A stretch of 64,000 bases of DNA from Otis tarda (Eukaryota; Chordata; Aves; Otidiformes; Otididae): assembly GCA_026413225.1 (NCBI GenBank), contig CM048552.1:145899053-145963052 (forward strand), read 5' to 3'. Position 1 is the first letter of the stretch. Every line of letters starts with the position of its first letter. The translations under genes and the position numbers were made by a program. Of the stretch, positions 1 through 11,500 are shown piece after piece. The notes under the pieces were generated by a model, which was not told where the DNA came from, did not search any database, and was given only the letters and a program-made list of their open reading frames with translations.

Positions 1-1302
1 GTTGAAATAAATTGCTTAAACTGAGGGTAACCGAGCTCTCTGGTGATGGAGCTCATTCAAATGTTGAGAGCTCAGTATGCAAGTAACTTGGGTTTTTTTG
101 GTTGTGTTTTAAAAACTGTTAGGTTAACATGCCGTAGCCTTGTGTCCATGTGAAGCATTAGTGTTGTGAGGTTTTTAATATCTTGACCCTTAGCATTTCC
201 CTGATATTTTGCTGAGATATCTCTGCTGGTAGAATAAGGCTTGAAAACAAGTATCATAGCATATGTTAATTATTGATTTAGTATTTGTAGTAATTTATGC
301 ATATATTTCAATTATATTAGGCAAATATCTGCTAGTGGAGTGCTTCAAACTGTCATAATTGCAAAGCTGATTTAAGACTTCTATAGTAAATTTATTCGGT
401 CTTACACTTTAAAAATGGCAGAGGAAAGAACATAGCTATCTTAAAACCAAAATTGGGAGGAGATACTCCTATTCTCCAAAGTCAGGAAGTTAGTTTAACA
501 AGGTAACTCACATGTTGACAGTTAACTTCTAACTATAGTTTTACTTTAGCCTTCTGTCTACATATCTTTGCTAATCTTTTGGGTCCCACAAATACAGACC
601 TTGTTTCTGGGTACATATGAGTATGTCTACAAAGTGCACTCCTAGTAGATATGTAGATATATATATAAGTAGATATATTACTTAAAGTAAATGGCAACAC
701 CCATTCATCTGGCAGAGGAAGAGACAGTGTTTGGGTTTAAAAGGCACGGGCTCTTAAAAAATGTGAGGTTGTTTTGTTTTGATTTTTTTTTAAGTTCTCT
801 GAAAGCAGCAAAATGGCCTTGCTGCTCTTGCGTTTTCTGTCTTGTACCTAGGCCTAGAGACTGTTCAGAATCCTTTCCAGCTCACGGTTTTAGGAGTGTC
901 TGCTTTTATTGTTGGTCCTCAGTTAGGAAACCAAAGATCTTGTCACGCACTGTGGGGTGTGCGTTCACTCAGTCTTGTCAGTAGGTTACAGTGCTGGCGA
1001 GAGCAACGCGTAGCCTGCAGATAAATGTTACCAACTCCCAAGATGGGAATCTGCTTTGTGTTATACGATCACCTTCTTGCAAAATCCTGGTCTAGTTCAG
1101 TTCAGACTTTTCTAATGCCAGAAACAAGCAGCAGTGCATGACAGGGCTGTGTGTGACCTATAGTGCTCGTCTGTAAGTTGGTACCTGTCAGTATGGCTGT
1201 CACGTACTTTCAGAAGCTCATGAACAGAAAGACTTTGTACCCTGAGGCATAAATAATAATAGAACTAAAATGTTTTTTTTCCTCTCCTTTTTTTTTCTAA
1301 AG
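1..1302 (+). other. EIF5B intron (3' portion)
   Basis: This stretch ends in a strong polypyrimidine tract and AG just before the first EIF5B exon. I looked for the preceding exon, which should end in the sequence for IPVLK, and did not find it. There is a short TA-rich run near 645-680. No recognised repeat. Confidence 0.8.
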
Positions 1303-1434
1303 GATGAACTAATACACGAACTGAAGCAAACACTGAATGCAATCAAATTAGAAGAGAAAGGTGTTTATGTTCAGGCTTCTACTTTAGGCTCTTTAGAAGC
1401 ATTACTTGAATTTCTTAAAACATCAGAAGTGCCA
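1303..1434 (+). CDS. EIF5B: EIF5B exon, first in window (start of domain III)
   Basis: 44 codons, phase 0 on both sides, from DELIHELK to TSEVP. The acceptor is preceded by a long T-rich tract (1271-1300) and the donor is GTAAGT. Confidence 0.95.
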
Positions 1435-4400
1435 GTAAGTACTTCTCTTCTGTATCTGATGTTGTTGTTTCTATGTCTTAGTCAGTAACTGTTTCCTTTT
1501 GACTCAAAGATCAGTGACCAATTTGTGTGGCTTTTTCTTCAACAGTATTCAGGAATTAACATAGGTCCTGTCCATAAAAAAGACGTTATGAAGGCATCAG
1601 TTATGTTGGAGCATGACCCACAGTGAGTAACTTCTTTGCTTTACTGTGAGAAATGTGCGGTGGTGTTTCAGGACAGCCCCTTCTTAGCTCTGGTTCCATG
1701 ATCTGCTGTCTGGTAAACTGTTTGACTTATTTTTATTTACAGATACGCAGTCATTCTAGCATTTGATGTGAGGATTGAACGAGATGCACAAGAAATGGCG
1801 GATAGTTTAGGAGTTCGAATTTTTAGTGCTGAAATAATTTATCACTTATTTGATGCCTTCACAAAATATAGACAAGACTACAAAAAACAGAAACAAGAGG
1901 AATTCAAGTAAGTAAGAGCAATCCTATTCTGGATGCTTCCCAAACGAGTGTCTCAATTATTTTATTACAAATGAAATTGCATTTAACTTCTCCTTTCCAT
2001 ATTATTATTTAGCATGTAGTTCTGATGGGAAGGAAGGATAGGTCCATAAATGGATAGTTATAAATAATCCAGACTCCACTCTAATTGTTTACATCTGGGA
2101 TTATTAGGCTTAGTAGGGTGAGAGCTGTGAAGCAGTTCTAAGATTTAGCAAAAACTATCCTGTAATGTGGAGGGTTCTTATTATGCTTTGCTTTGTATAC
2201 TTGGCTTCACTTCCTTGTCCGTGGCAGATGGGTTAGTCTGGCAGAGTTAAAAAAACAAAACTAAAGGGATTTTGATTCTATTGTTTCATATTTATGCAAT
2301 TCCAGTCTGCAAGGCTTAATTCTGACTGCAGCAATATGAATATGCAATCATTTAAGAATTTATGGGGACTCAAAATTAATTTTTGGAATCTGTGTCAGAG
2401 TGATCCTCAGTAAAGTAAGGACAGACAAAATAAGTGAAAATGCATTTAATATCATATGTATCCCAATTTGAGTTTGTATCCCTCAGCATTGAAACATATT
2501 TGTTCACTTTACAAGCAAAGATCTTGCATTTTTTGAGTCCCTGTGATGGGTTGAGGCAGTAATACTTCTACTACTGTGCTCTTCTGAGACTACAATTATA
2601 CTGCAAAATTACTGTTCCTTTGGTCTTCGTCTCAGTTGGCGGCTCAAACCAGTCAAAATAAAATCCATGCCAGCCATGCTTGATTATTGTTCCCGATAGT
2701 TCTTGACGATCAAGTATTGACTGGAATTAGCAAGATTGGAAAAGAGTTTGTTTTCCTGCTTTATTTCTCCCCAAGTGACATCCTAGAATAAATGCTCAAG
2801 ATCTGTGGGAGAAGGCAGAACTGTTAATGTTGCATACATTCCAGTGTCTATTTCAAAATGCCTTTCTCTGTCACCTTCCAGGCATATAGCAGTATTTCCT
2901 TGCAAGATGAAAATACTCCCTCAGTTCATTTTCAACTCTCGTGACCCAATAGTGATGGGTGTAGTTGTGGAGGCCGGCCAGGTGAAGCAGGGGACTCCCA
3001 TGTGTGTACCCAGCAAAAACGTAAGTAAGCGCCTCTTCCCAGTGGACGTTTGATCTACCTGGTAGTTCCGGGGATGATGCACCAGGAAACGCTTGCATGC
3101 CTTTCCCCAGTGTTTTGGTAGGAGATGAGATTCAGATTTTTAGATTGAGTCTCTTTCCCAGTGATCCTGCTGGTCTCTGCTGGAACGGTGTTGAGTCCTG
3201 TATAGAGGCCCTGGCAGGGCCCTCCTCACTGCTGCAGGGCACTGCCAGGGAGCCCAGCTAGAGGGTGTTTGTCAGGCAGCCTCCCTCCCTCCTGTGCTGC
3301 AGTTTCTGTATTGTGATACAAAGTGACAAGCAAAACTGTCATTCCTGGTAGTGAATAAGGGGGGGACGTCAGCTCCTGACATTTTAAGGAATAACAAATT
3401 GATATCCCAGATGGATATGGACGGAACTATGGATGGGTTGATGTTGCTGCCCTTTTCAGTACGATGTGCTTACAGTGCGGTTTGTATTGCTTTGCCAGTT
3501 CTGAAGTGGCCACTCTGGTAGCGCAGTACTTCATATGAGCAAGCCTGTGTAATAAACAGGAATTCAGACGGATGTGTATGTGTATTACAGCTTCTTCCTT
3601 CTATTACAGTTTGTTGATATTGGAATAGTTACAAGTATTGAAGTAAACCATAAGCCAGTGGAGGTTGCAAAAAAAGGCCAAGAAGTATGTGTTAAAATAG
3701 AACCTATTCCTGGTGAATCGCCTAAAATGTATGGACGACATTTTGAAGCAACAGATATCCTCGTCAGTAAGGTAACAGCACTCCGCGTTTTTGGAGAGGG
3801 CTTATGACATCGTGGTAGCTTGCGTGAAGTGGGAATGTTGCATGAAGCTTGAAAAACGTACACTAGGAACCTTCCATCAGAGACTAACAGGCATGTGAAA
3901 TGGTTTGTGTGTGGCACTGTTCAGCCAAGTTTCTCTTGGCCGTGTCCTGAGGTTTGTAGCAGCAGCCCTCAAGGAGGACTGAAGGAACGATGTGCTGCAG
4001 CTAAAAATACCTTGCAGCTTACGGCACCTGAGAGGGTAAAATGGTAAATGAGCTATTTGCGTAGTGCTGTATGTAGCTGGTGCTCAGAGCAGCTTAGCAG
4101 TCCTCTGTGGCATTGCAGCCTGATTGTGTTTGCCTAGTTTTGAAATTGTGCCAGTAAATAGCAATACTTCAGTTGCTCTGATGCTGGAACGCTGAGCTTG
4201 GATTAGGAGATGATCCCTTGCTCAGTTTTCTGTGGCTTTGGCTCTGACAGCAGCTCTCTATGTCCCTGACTGCTTCAGTTACCACATAGAAGGCACCCCC
4301 TGCCACACACATGCTGTGGGCTCATACCCACAAATGGAATGTGAGAAGCGCTGGGGGCTTGTCAGATGGAGATGCAGGGCCTGTGACAAGGACTGGGAGG

Positions 4401-4795
4401 TGGTGCAGGTGCTGGGGGATGCGGGAGATCCTCTGCGGTCACGGGTTCTGGCCGAGGTGGTCTGTGCTTGTGCTGTCTCTGAAGAACAGGTGAGGGATGC
4501 AAGGAGAAAAGAAGAGAAGCGAAGGGGAGGGGTCATGCAGCAGATCAGCAAAACTGGGACTGGAATGAGCTTTCCTGCTGTACAAACTCATGCCCTTTCT
4601 TCAGAGGAATTGCTTCCAACACGCTAAAAGCTGCCTTTATCGCTATGCATGCGTACGTTTCTGATGGGTTTGTCTTGTGTGTTACAGATCAGTCGTCAGT
4701 CCATCGATGCTCTGAAGGACTGGTTCAGGGACGAAATGCAGAAGTCTGACTGGCAGCTTATAGTAGAGCTGAAGAAAGTGTTTGAAATCATCTAG
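1303..4795 (+). CDS. EIF5B: EIF5B, 3' part: last six coding exons of translation initiation factor eIF5B
   Basis: eIF5B is the cytosolic GTPase that promotes joining of the 60S subunit to the 48S initiation complex and is released after GTP hydrolysis. The six exons 1303-1434, 1546-1622, 1743-1907, 2882-3020, 3610-3771 and 4688-4795 join in phase into 260 codons plus TAG. The protein is almost identical to vertebrate eIF5B from memory: it starts DELIHELKQTL, contains domain III, the long connecting helix (YRQDYKKQKQEEF) and the domain IV beta-barrel that binds the eIF1A tail, and ends KKVFEII. The GTPase domain and domain II lie left of the window, so this is about the last fifth of a roughly 1220-residue protein. 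All junctions are GT-AG. No frameshift or premature stop is seen. The gene converges on REV1. Confidence 0.97.
1546..1622 (+). CDS. EIF5B: EIF5B exon, domain III
   Basis: Encodes YSGINIGPVHKKDVMKASVM and LEHDPQ; the last Gln codon is split over the intron (CA at the end here, A in the next exon). Donor GTGAGT. It is separated from its neighbours by introns of only 111 and 120 bases. Confidence 0.95.
1743..1907 (+). CDS. EIF5B: EIF5B exon, domain III and connecting helix
   Basis: Encodes YAVILAFDVRIERDAQEMAD, the SLGVRIFSAEIIYHLFDAF segment and the basic helix YRQDYKKQKQEEF. The final Lys codon is split (AA, then G). Two overlapping GTAAG donors exist at 1908 and 1912; only the first keeps the frame into the next exon. 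Confidence 0.95.
1908..2881 (+). other. EIF5B intron of 974 bases
   Basis: Ordinary AT-rich intron sequence between the connecting-helix exon and the first domain IV exon. I see no repeat or RNA gene in it. Confidence 0.7.
2882..3020 (+). CDS. EIF5B: EIF5B exon, domain IV beta-barrel
   Basis: Encodes HIAVFPCKMKILPQFIFNSR, then DPIVMGVVVEAGQVKQGTPM and CVPSKN. The start is fixed by the split Lys codon. Donor GTAAGT. Met replaces Ile of the human protein as I remember it (KMKILPQ), a conservative change. Confidence 0.95.
3021..3609 (+). other. EIF5B intron of 589 bases
   Basis: Somewhat GC-richer than the surroundings, with CT-rich and G-rich patches around 3200-3370. No recognised element. 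Confidence 0.7.
3610..3771 (+). CDS. EIF5B: EIF5B exon, domain IV
   Basis: 54 codons, phase 0 on both sides, from FVDIGIVTSIEVNHKPVEVA through GQEVCVKIEPIPGESPKMYG to ATDILVSK. Acceptor TTACAG, donor GTAACA. Confidence 0.95.
3772..4687 (+). other. EIF5B last intron of 916 bases, with a GC-rich block
   Basis: Bases about 4170-4580 are clearly richer in G and C than the rest and carry a chance open frame of 131 codons (4232-4627, +). The frame has no similarity that I recognise and crosses no splice signal that would join it to EIF5B. It may be an old unrecognised repeat. Confidence 0.6.
4688..4795 (+). CDS. EIF5B: EIF5B terminal coding exon
   Basis: Encodes ISRQSIDALKDWFRDEMQKS, then DWQLIVELKKVFEII and stop TAG (4793-4795): the C-terminal helices of domain IV. 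The acceptor is GTTACAG. Confidence 0.96.
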   Translation: MSRQSIDALKDWFRDEMQKSDWQLIVELKKVFEII

Positions 4796-5530
4796 ATAAC
4801 TTTTTACAGCAATGGGGAGGCAGGAATAAACGCACTCTTCCTGTTCTAAAAGTTACCAACAAAGTCCTATATTGAAGACAGTGTTGGATATATGTTTGGG
4901 AGGAAAATGTGGATAAAATGTTTTCCATGAGAAACCAAGAAATTTACACTGGTTTGACAGTGGTCAATTTACATGTTCCCATGGTTCCAATGTGCCTGTT
5001 CACCTCTCCTACTGCCCTTCCTAATACTGGCTGCTGTTTTAAAGTTTGCCCTTCCTTCTCTTACACCTTCCTTCCACCCTCTTTCCCTCCCTCTCTCCAA
5101 AAGAAAATAAAATAAATTGAATTTTTATTACAGAACTAAAGCTCTTTCACTTTTATACTGATGAGATCAGTACTGCAGTATTTGATTAACCAAGCTTCTG
5201 CAGACTTTGTGATTCTTGGGACATTTTTGATGTAAGAAGTACTTCTTTATTTATGCATACCTCTTCCCTTGACTCTCTTTTCCAACATTCTTCTGCTTTG
5301 TGCCTATAGAAATTTTTTTAAATAGAAAAATTAGGCAGTTGGATATTTCTGTATTTGCTTTGTGTGAAACAATGATGTAAAGCATAGTTGGCCGCCTTTT
5401 ACTGCTTGTACAGTTCATGAAAGTCGACCTGTAATCATTATAACGCAGAGCCGCAAATAAAAGAGATGGACATAGTAGCCCATTTGTTTTACAGTTTGCT
5501 TCAATAAACAGAGTTTCACTTCATGGGCTG
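4796..5530 (+). other. EIF5B: EIF5B 3'UTR and candidate 3' ends
   Basis: The region after the stop is T- and AT-rich and contains AATAAA hexamers at 4825-4830, 5106-5111, 5111-5116, 5456-5461 and 5503-5508. The overlapping pair near 5106 follows a CT-rich stretch and is followed by a T-rich run, so I favour it as the main site; the true cleavage point cannot be fixed from sequence alone. Confidence 0.65.
5106..5116 (+). promoter_or_regulatory. EIF5B: Overlapping AATAAA poly(A) signals of EIF5B
   Basis: Two overlapping AATAAA hexamers about 310 bases after the stop codon, with a T-rich downstream element. The isolated hexamer at 4825 would give a 3'UTR of only about 50 bases; those at 5456 and 5503 would give about 690-730 bases. 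Confidence 0.6.
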
Positions 5531-8109
5531 TGACAGGTGTGGAAATGCCGGAGGGAGGCTATGTCTCTCTGCTTGGCAAAGTAACAGAGGCCAAAGGTGT
5601 CTCTTCCTCTGGCTTCACTTCCCCTTGCAGAGCGTGTGCTGTGCATGGCGGTGATCTCGGTGGCTCACGTCTTTGTGTTCCTGAAGCACCAGAGTGGCAG
5701 GCCAGGTGTTAGTCACGCTTCCCAGAAGGGCTCTGCTGGGAGGAGTGTGGAGGTGGCATCTCTTCTCCAGCTGCTGCTCAGAGTTGTGGTGTGCACCTGC
5801 AAAACAGCTGTCCGCAAGGGAGCGGTGACTTTGGATGCTGCATCAGAGCTGTTGTTGAGTCATCTGACACCGTGGGGCTGAACCAGTTCAAAAGGCATCT
5901 GATTAACATGGTTTGTGATGACGATGAATCCATCTCTGTAATCCCAGCATTTTCCTACCCTTCCTTCCCCTGTGGTTCCCCACTTAGGATGAGAGCTTGA
6001 CATATCTCTCATGAGGTAGTCTCCTGGTAACTTACAGTTCATGTTGAGAGGAGCTAAACAAACACATGGCAAAAGCACAAGCTGACACAAAATTGATAAT
6101 GATCTTCTGTGTAGCTGAGATTTTTAGCATTTAAAATATTTATAAGAATTTAACTTGCAATAAGCAGTTTGATCAGATTTCTTCTGTCAGATTTTTTTTT
6201 CTTTTTGGAAAAACCTGAATTTTATAATTGGGATTGTACAGACTCCATTACAAAGGAACATTTAATAACTTACCTCCTTTAGCAATGGAATTTAACTTAC
6301 CAGTTTTTTTTGGTTTGTTAAACTTGCCATTGAAAAGGACCTTTTCAGTCTGGTTGCTGCATGGTGCAAATTCACATCGCTGGGTGTGTTGGTGGTTTAG
6401 AATAGAATGATCACAGTGAGGAGACTGCATTTAACTGTTACAATTTCCTTTTGCAAACTATGCAATCATGAAAACGACATTAATAAAATAAGTTGTTAAC
6501 TTAAGAACCCAGATGTCAAACATGGTGGTCTTGATGTATTCTTGTTTGTTTCCTCCAGTGTGGAATGGTGGTAAAAACTCTGGGAAAAGGATATGCTGTT
6601 CTTGTAGTTTGCTGTTGTGGAACTTATACCTTCACTAAAAGGCTTTAAGGAAGCAGATGACTGTTGAATATAATATTTAAGGGCTTGTCACAGGGATCAC
6701 TAAGGGAGAATGAAAACAATGACCAGTAGCCTCCCTCAAGTAATGCTTTGAGTCTTTTCTTTTATTAAAAATGCTACTTGTTTCAAGTATGTCTTGAGCA
6801 GCATTCACAAAACCAGAGCGATGTACCTGGGAAAATACTTGCTTTAATTTCAGCAAATATACTCCTCTGTGTGAAGAGTTGGCATGCCAGTTTTCTTAAA
6901 TGAGGAAAAAAAAAAATAGGCAGCTTTGAAAGCAGCAACTCAAGGGGCTCTGAAACACCCAGACCAGAAACTAGTGGAAACCGAGACAGCTTGCTTCAGA
7001 TAAACTCCATTTTTGTCTTCCTCTCGCTGTAGATATGTACCTACAGCGAGATGCAGTTATGGAGGCAGGCAGGTACCGAACAAGCCAACCTGACTGGAAA
7101 AAAACAACTTCTTAACTTACCACTGAGTGGCTGTGGACAACCTGTTGTGAGGGGCTGTGTTTTAAAAGGAATGTCTGGTACCAGTTTGTGCCCATTGTCT
7201 TGTGCCCTTTCACTTGATACCTCAGAGAAGCGTCTGTCTCTCTTCCTTATGACATGGGTAAGATTTCCCCCCAGCCTTCTCTTCTCACAGCTCTCCCAGC
7301 CTCTCCCTGTACTAGGAGAGAATTTCCACTCCCTTAAGTAACTTTGTGGCCCTGCAATTGGAGTTGCTCTGCAACAAGATCCAAGTACTGGGCCAAATAC
7401 TGCTATGTGAGGCTGGTGTGTACCTGGAAAAAGCAAACTTGCCCAAAGTACAAACTATAAAGATGCAAGCATACCCCTCCCTACCACAGACACAAATGGA
7501 TAGGGCTGTTTATTTCAGGTATATACCCACATTTGAAAGACTTCTCCTGCTCACTACAACCTATTTTCTTATGTTGCATACAGGAAATGCATGTCACAGA
7601 CTGGAGAGAACTACAGTATTTTAAGAGTAGAAAGTGCCTCTATCCTGAGCAGGAGCAACACAGAGGATGAATACAGGCTTAAACAGTGCTTCATATTAGC
7701 TACTCCCTAGCTCCTGTACAGTGCTTTTGGGTAACCGTTGTTTAAAGATCTCCATTTGTTTTCCTCCACCAGCACACGTTTCTAGAGGTAACAGTACACC
7801 TGAACACACAGAGCTCAGAGAGCAATTACGCTTCAGCAAACACCGTGTGTGCTTTGGGAGTGGCTGGGCCACACTGGTTTCTGTCTTTGGAGGCTGAAAC
7901 AGAAAATGAGCTAATATTCTTCCCTCGGCTTAAAATCTGTAATAAAGTCAGCAGAGAAGAAACAAAAAGCAGTCAGGTGAAGGTACAGCCATCTCCTATG
8001 TGTGTTGAGGCAGTATCACCATGTAAAACTTTGTGAAATGAATCAAAGCTGTGGCTTTAATTAAAGGGGTTAGCTATATTCAAACTGAAGCATCACAAAA
8101 TAGAATCAG
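5531..8109. other. Intergenic region between convergent EIF5B and REV1
   Basis: About 2.6 kb between the two 3' ends. The left part (5540-5880) is GC-richer and has short open frames that overlap one another. 7041-7624 has overlapping chance frames on both strands. No CR1, tRNA or conserved exon recognised. Confidence 0.6.
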
Positions 8110-8428
8110 TACAAAAATATACATACAGTTCTTTATTAAACAACTGTAAACACTTCACTGTAAAAATCCATAAAACTTTATAAACCAACATTTTGTAAAT
8201 AGATTCTATACTACAATAAAAGAATTTTAACACAATTATTTACATGCAATACTGACAAATTTGGCACTTTCTGAAAAGAAATGTACAAAACACTTTGTTG
8301 TTTAAAAAGAAATCTGAAATTATAAAAACTCAGGGCATTACTATCATGCACTTTGCAAATACCTCACAAGCACTTATGGCACAGCTAGCAGAGAGCTCCA
8401 GGCTCTCATCAAGCTCTTTACTACAAGT
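8110..8428 (-). other. REV1: REV1 3'UTR
   Basis: AT-rich 3'UTR of about 310 bases after the TGA. The first canonical AATAAA on the - strand is at 8132-8137, and the sequence just beyond it on the - strand is T/GT-rich, as expected for a cleavage site near 8110-8120. A Pumilio-type UGUAAAUA occurs at 8237-8244. Confidence 0.7.
8132..8137 (-). promoter_or_regulatory. REV1: REV1 poly(A) signal
   Basis: AATAAA on the - strand about 295 bases after the REV1 stop codon, followed by TTTTTGT and TTTTGTG downstream elements. Confidence 0.65.
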
Positions 8429-8540
8429 TCAGATAACTTTTAATGTGCTTCCGTAAGTTTGTTGTAAAACTACCTGAACATTGTCAAGAATGAAGTCAAA
8501 TGCCATATTCCAAACTGATTCCACAGATGACTGCATTAAC
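8429..8540 (-). CDS. REV1: REV1 coding exon 22 (end of C-terminal domain)
   Basis: Encodes [20 protein letters not shown] then [16 protein letters not shown] and TGA (8429-8431). It completes the Arg codon split with exon 21. This is the last part of the four-helix C-terminal domain that binds REV7 and the other Y-family polymerases. Acceptor preceded by a CT-rich tract ending TTCAG. Confidence 0.96.
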
Positions 8541-11500
8541 CTGAAGGGGAAAAGGAAGAAGAGGGAGAAAATTACCACTACAAGAATGAGTCCTTTTTAC
8601 AGTAATTTTTGGTCTTCATACTGGAAAATGAAATCACAACAGTTCGCCATGAATGGTACTTTGAATCGACCTTGGTATACCCCTGTCTCTTCAAATACAC
8701 CAAGTCTCACCTAATGCCACAGATTCCTCTGCCATTCAGTGGTGAAATTTCTGATGTGAACAGTGTCACACCAATTATTTGTAAATCTCAGCACTCTACA
8801 GTGGTTGTAAGCGTGCGACCAAAGTCATGATCTTCTACCAACCTCATACTGAAGAATAAGGCATGACAAGCTTCTGGATCCTGATCTTTCCTTCCTCCTC
8901 CCAAGGCATACATGCTATTCTTATCTTTCAACGAATGCCAAGGGTGATTCAGACATTTAAACAATACTTTGGGGTGGCAGTATATTGTGTTTATTGTTAA
9001 AAATGGAATCATAGAGGCTCACAGAAAGCTATGAAATACTTCCATCACTCAGCTGCTATTAGAAACAAATTAAGGAAATGCCCAAGGAAAACAAAGCAGC
9101 TCTGTATTCTCAAAATCCCCTTCTAGATTACTATTAGAAGAGAGCAGAGGGCTCCTCCACTTACAGCTGTGGAGGAGTATCATATGGACAATTGTGTTAT
9201 CACCCAACTGCAGATTCCTTGTCCCTACGCTTGTTACCAGGCTTTGGGGAGACACACTGCCATCAGTGCAAGTCTCACACAGGGACCAGGAACGAGACAT
9301 GATGCTTTCTGAAGGGTTTTATAAAGAATTTAACAACACTGTGTGTTTTGCATTTTCTGAGGCCTAAAGACATCCCACAATACAAAAGCATAGCAAAGTT
9401 TTTACATTGCTGTACTCTTTTGGATGTTGATCAATTTTGTGAAACACTTTCCAGATCTAAGACAAAGAGAGCTGAGCTCCATAGCTAAGTATCAGTTGGT
9501 AAGCAAGTCATAAACGGAACTTGGGCCTCCGGACTCACGGGAAGAGTAATAGGAGCACAACAGCTTAGTAATAAAAATTGATTTAATAGGTTGGAGAGGT
9601 GAGACAAGACCTGGACACACAGGAGAACTGAAACTAGATGAAACAAAGGAAAGATACAAGGTGATATGAAAAATAAATGAAAACAAGATTAAGAAAAGAG
9701 ACAATGATGACAAAAACTATATCCTTCATCTGGAAACAAAAGACTTTGCAGCAAACACTATTAAATGCTAATATTATTTTCTAACAAATTACCTATTTTA
9801 TCTCCCCAACTTCTTCCCTCTCCCCAATTATGGGGGGAAAAAATATTTACACTCATCGATGGAATGTCTAACAGGCTTCTGGCCTCACAATGAAGCATCT
9901 AGTGTGTAAGTGCGAACAAAAACAGTCTAAATGTCACAAGTACTAGCAAATCAGTTACCTTTTCATGTATTTAACAACCAGATCTAACTTTTCCAAGTCT
10001 TTTTCTTCTATTAGATCAGTACAATACTTCACAACCTGTAGAATGTCTTCTTCCATTGGATCTGTAATAAAAAAAAAAAATAAAAAAGTTTTCTTTAAGT
10101 ATACTTAGAATATAATCATAGAATAACTGGAATATAATAGAAATAAATTCTATAGTGTTAGCACATCAGGGGCTGATCTGACAATTGCTGTATTCCCGTA
10201 CCTCCCCCCAGCAGCAGAAGCTGTGTACATAAAAGGAGTGCAAGGTCCCGAAATATCTGTCTCGTAGACCTCTTCATTGTTTTCTTGAGTAAGAACAAAT
10301 GACAGCCAAGCTAATATCAACCAAAGGGAAAAGAAATAGGGTTTAGACTGGAATGGGTATTTTGAAACTCTTAGATGAATAGTAATGTCCAGGATATGAA
10401 GGATTGTGCAGGTCAGATTTCCCAAGATATTAAGGTGTTGCAAGTTGTTTGACATAATGCTAAAATTCAAATCACAATTTAGCAATGGTGTTACACTTCT
10501 GCACTTTATTCTGAAATTCTTTCCAGCAGTTATTTTGGAAAAAACTGCATTCCTTTGCCTCTAAAATGACATCTTCACAGAAGAGGAATTCCCTTTTAAT
10601 AGCTTTTATCCTAGGAGTTTTAACATGTTGGACAAAATAAGGAAAACCTCCCACACAAAGTAACATCAAGGCATAAGAGAAGGGCCTGACAAACGGGTTG
10701 AAGACAGAGCAGGTAGAGTTTCATGATGTTAAGCAAGAATCAGGAGCTTGCAAAACCACAGAATAACAACTGAGTAGGAAGAATCAAGTTACTCCAAAAT
10801 TGCAAGGCAGTAAGACTTGAAGATTACTGTGAAAAATAGCCAGTGAAAGAAAGAGTGAAGGAAGAAGCCTACTAAAACAATAGTTTTCCTTGTGATGCAT
10901 GCAAGATCATCACTAGCATGACATCCCATACCTGAAATAGTTGTAATCCATTCTTTCAACAACGTCTTCACATCATTGAATTCAACAGCTCCAGCTAGGT
11001 TGGGTGCTTGTGGCCTAAATAAACCAGGCTGTTCAGTCTGCAGAGCTGATGGGCCTGAAGAATCTGAAGTTGATGGAACTGCTTCTGGCTGTTCCAAACA
11101 TAGAAGGTGATAATACTCAGTCTGACAAATATGGTAACACCACATATATATTACACCACATATATACGTAGATAATTGTCTAATAAAGAATCCAGTAAAG
11201 AAAACAAGTTGCATTTGTGGACATGGACTAAGTCTAAAGGAACAGACATAGCTTTGCTGAAAGCTGTTAGTCTTAAAATTACCTGAGCAGCTGTTCCTTC
11301 TTGTTTCAAGAAACCATCTATGAGCTTCTGTGGGCTTCCAGAGGCAGCTGGCATGTTTTTTGCAGGGCTACCAATAAGTCTGTTTTTCAAAGGACTCTGA
11401 ATCTTTTTTACAGGACTGACTGGATTTTTTTTCCTGATTTTTTTCTTATTTTTCACTGTTGCATGCTTCAGGTGTAGGAAAGGATTTTTTGTCACTGAAA

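Noticed and set aside
4232-4627. 131-codon open frame on +
   Set aside because: It lies wholly within the last EIF5B intron in a GC-rich block, overlaps a 90-codon frame on the other strand, and has no recognised similarity.
7041-7624. 131-codon - frame and 92- and 96-codon + frames between the two genes
   Set aside because: They overlap on both strands in the intergenic region and show no domain or splice context; chance frames are the simplest reading.
10789-11214. 141-codon - frame as a separate gene
   Set aside because: It is REV1 coding exon 20 read through its flanking introns.
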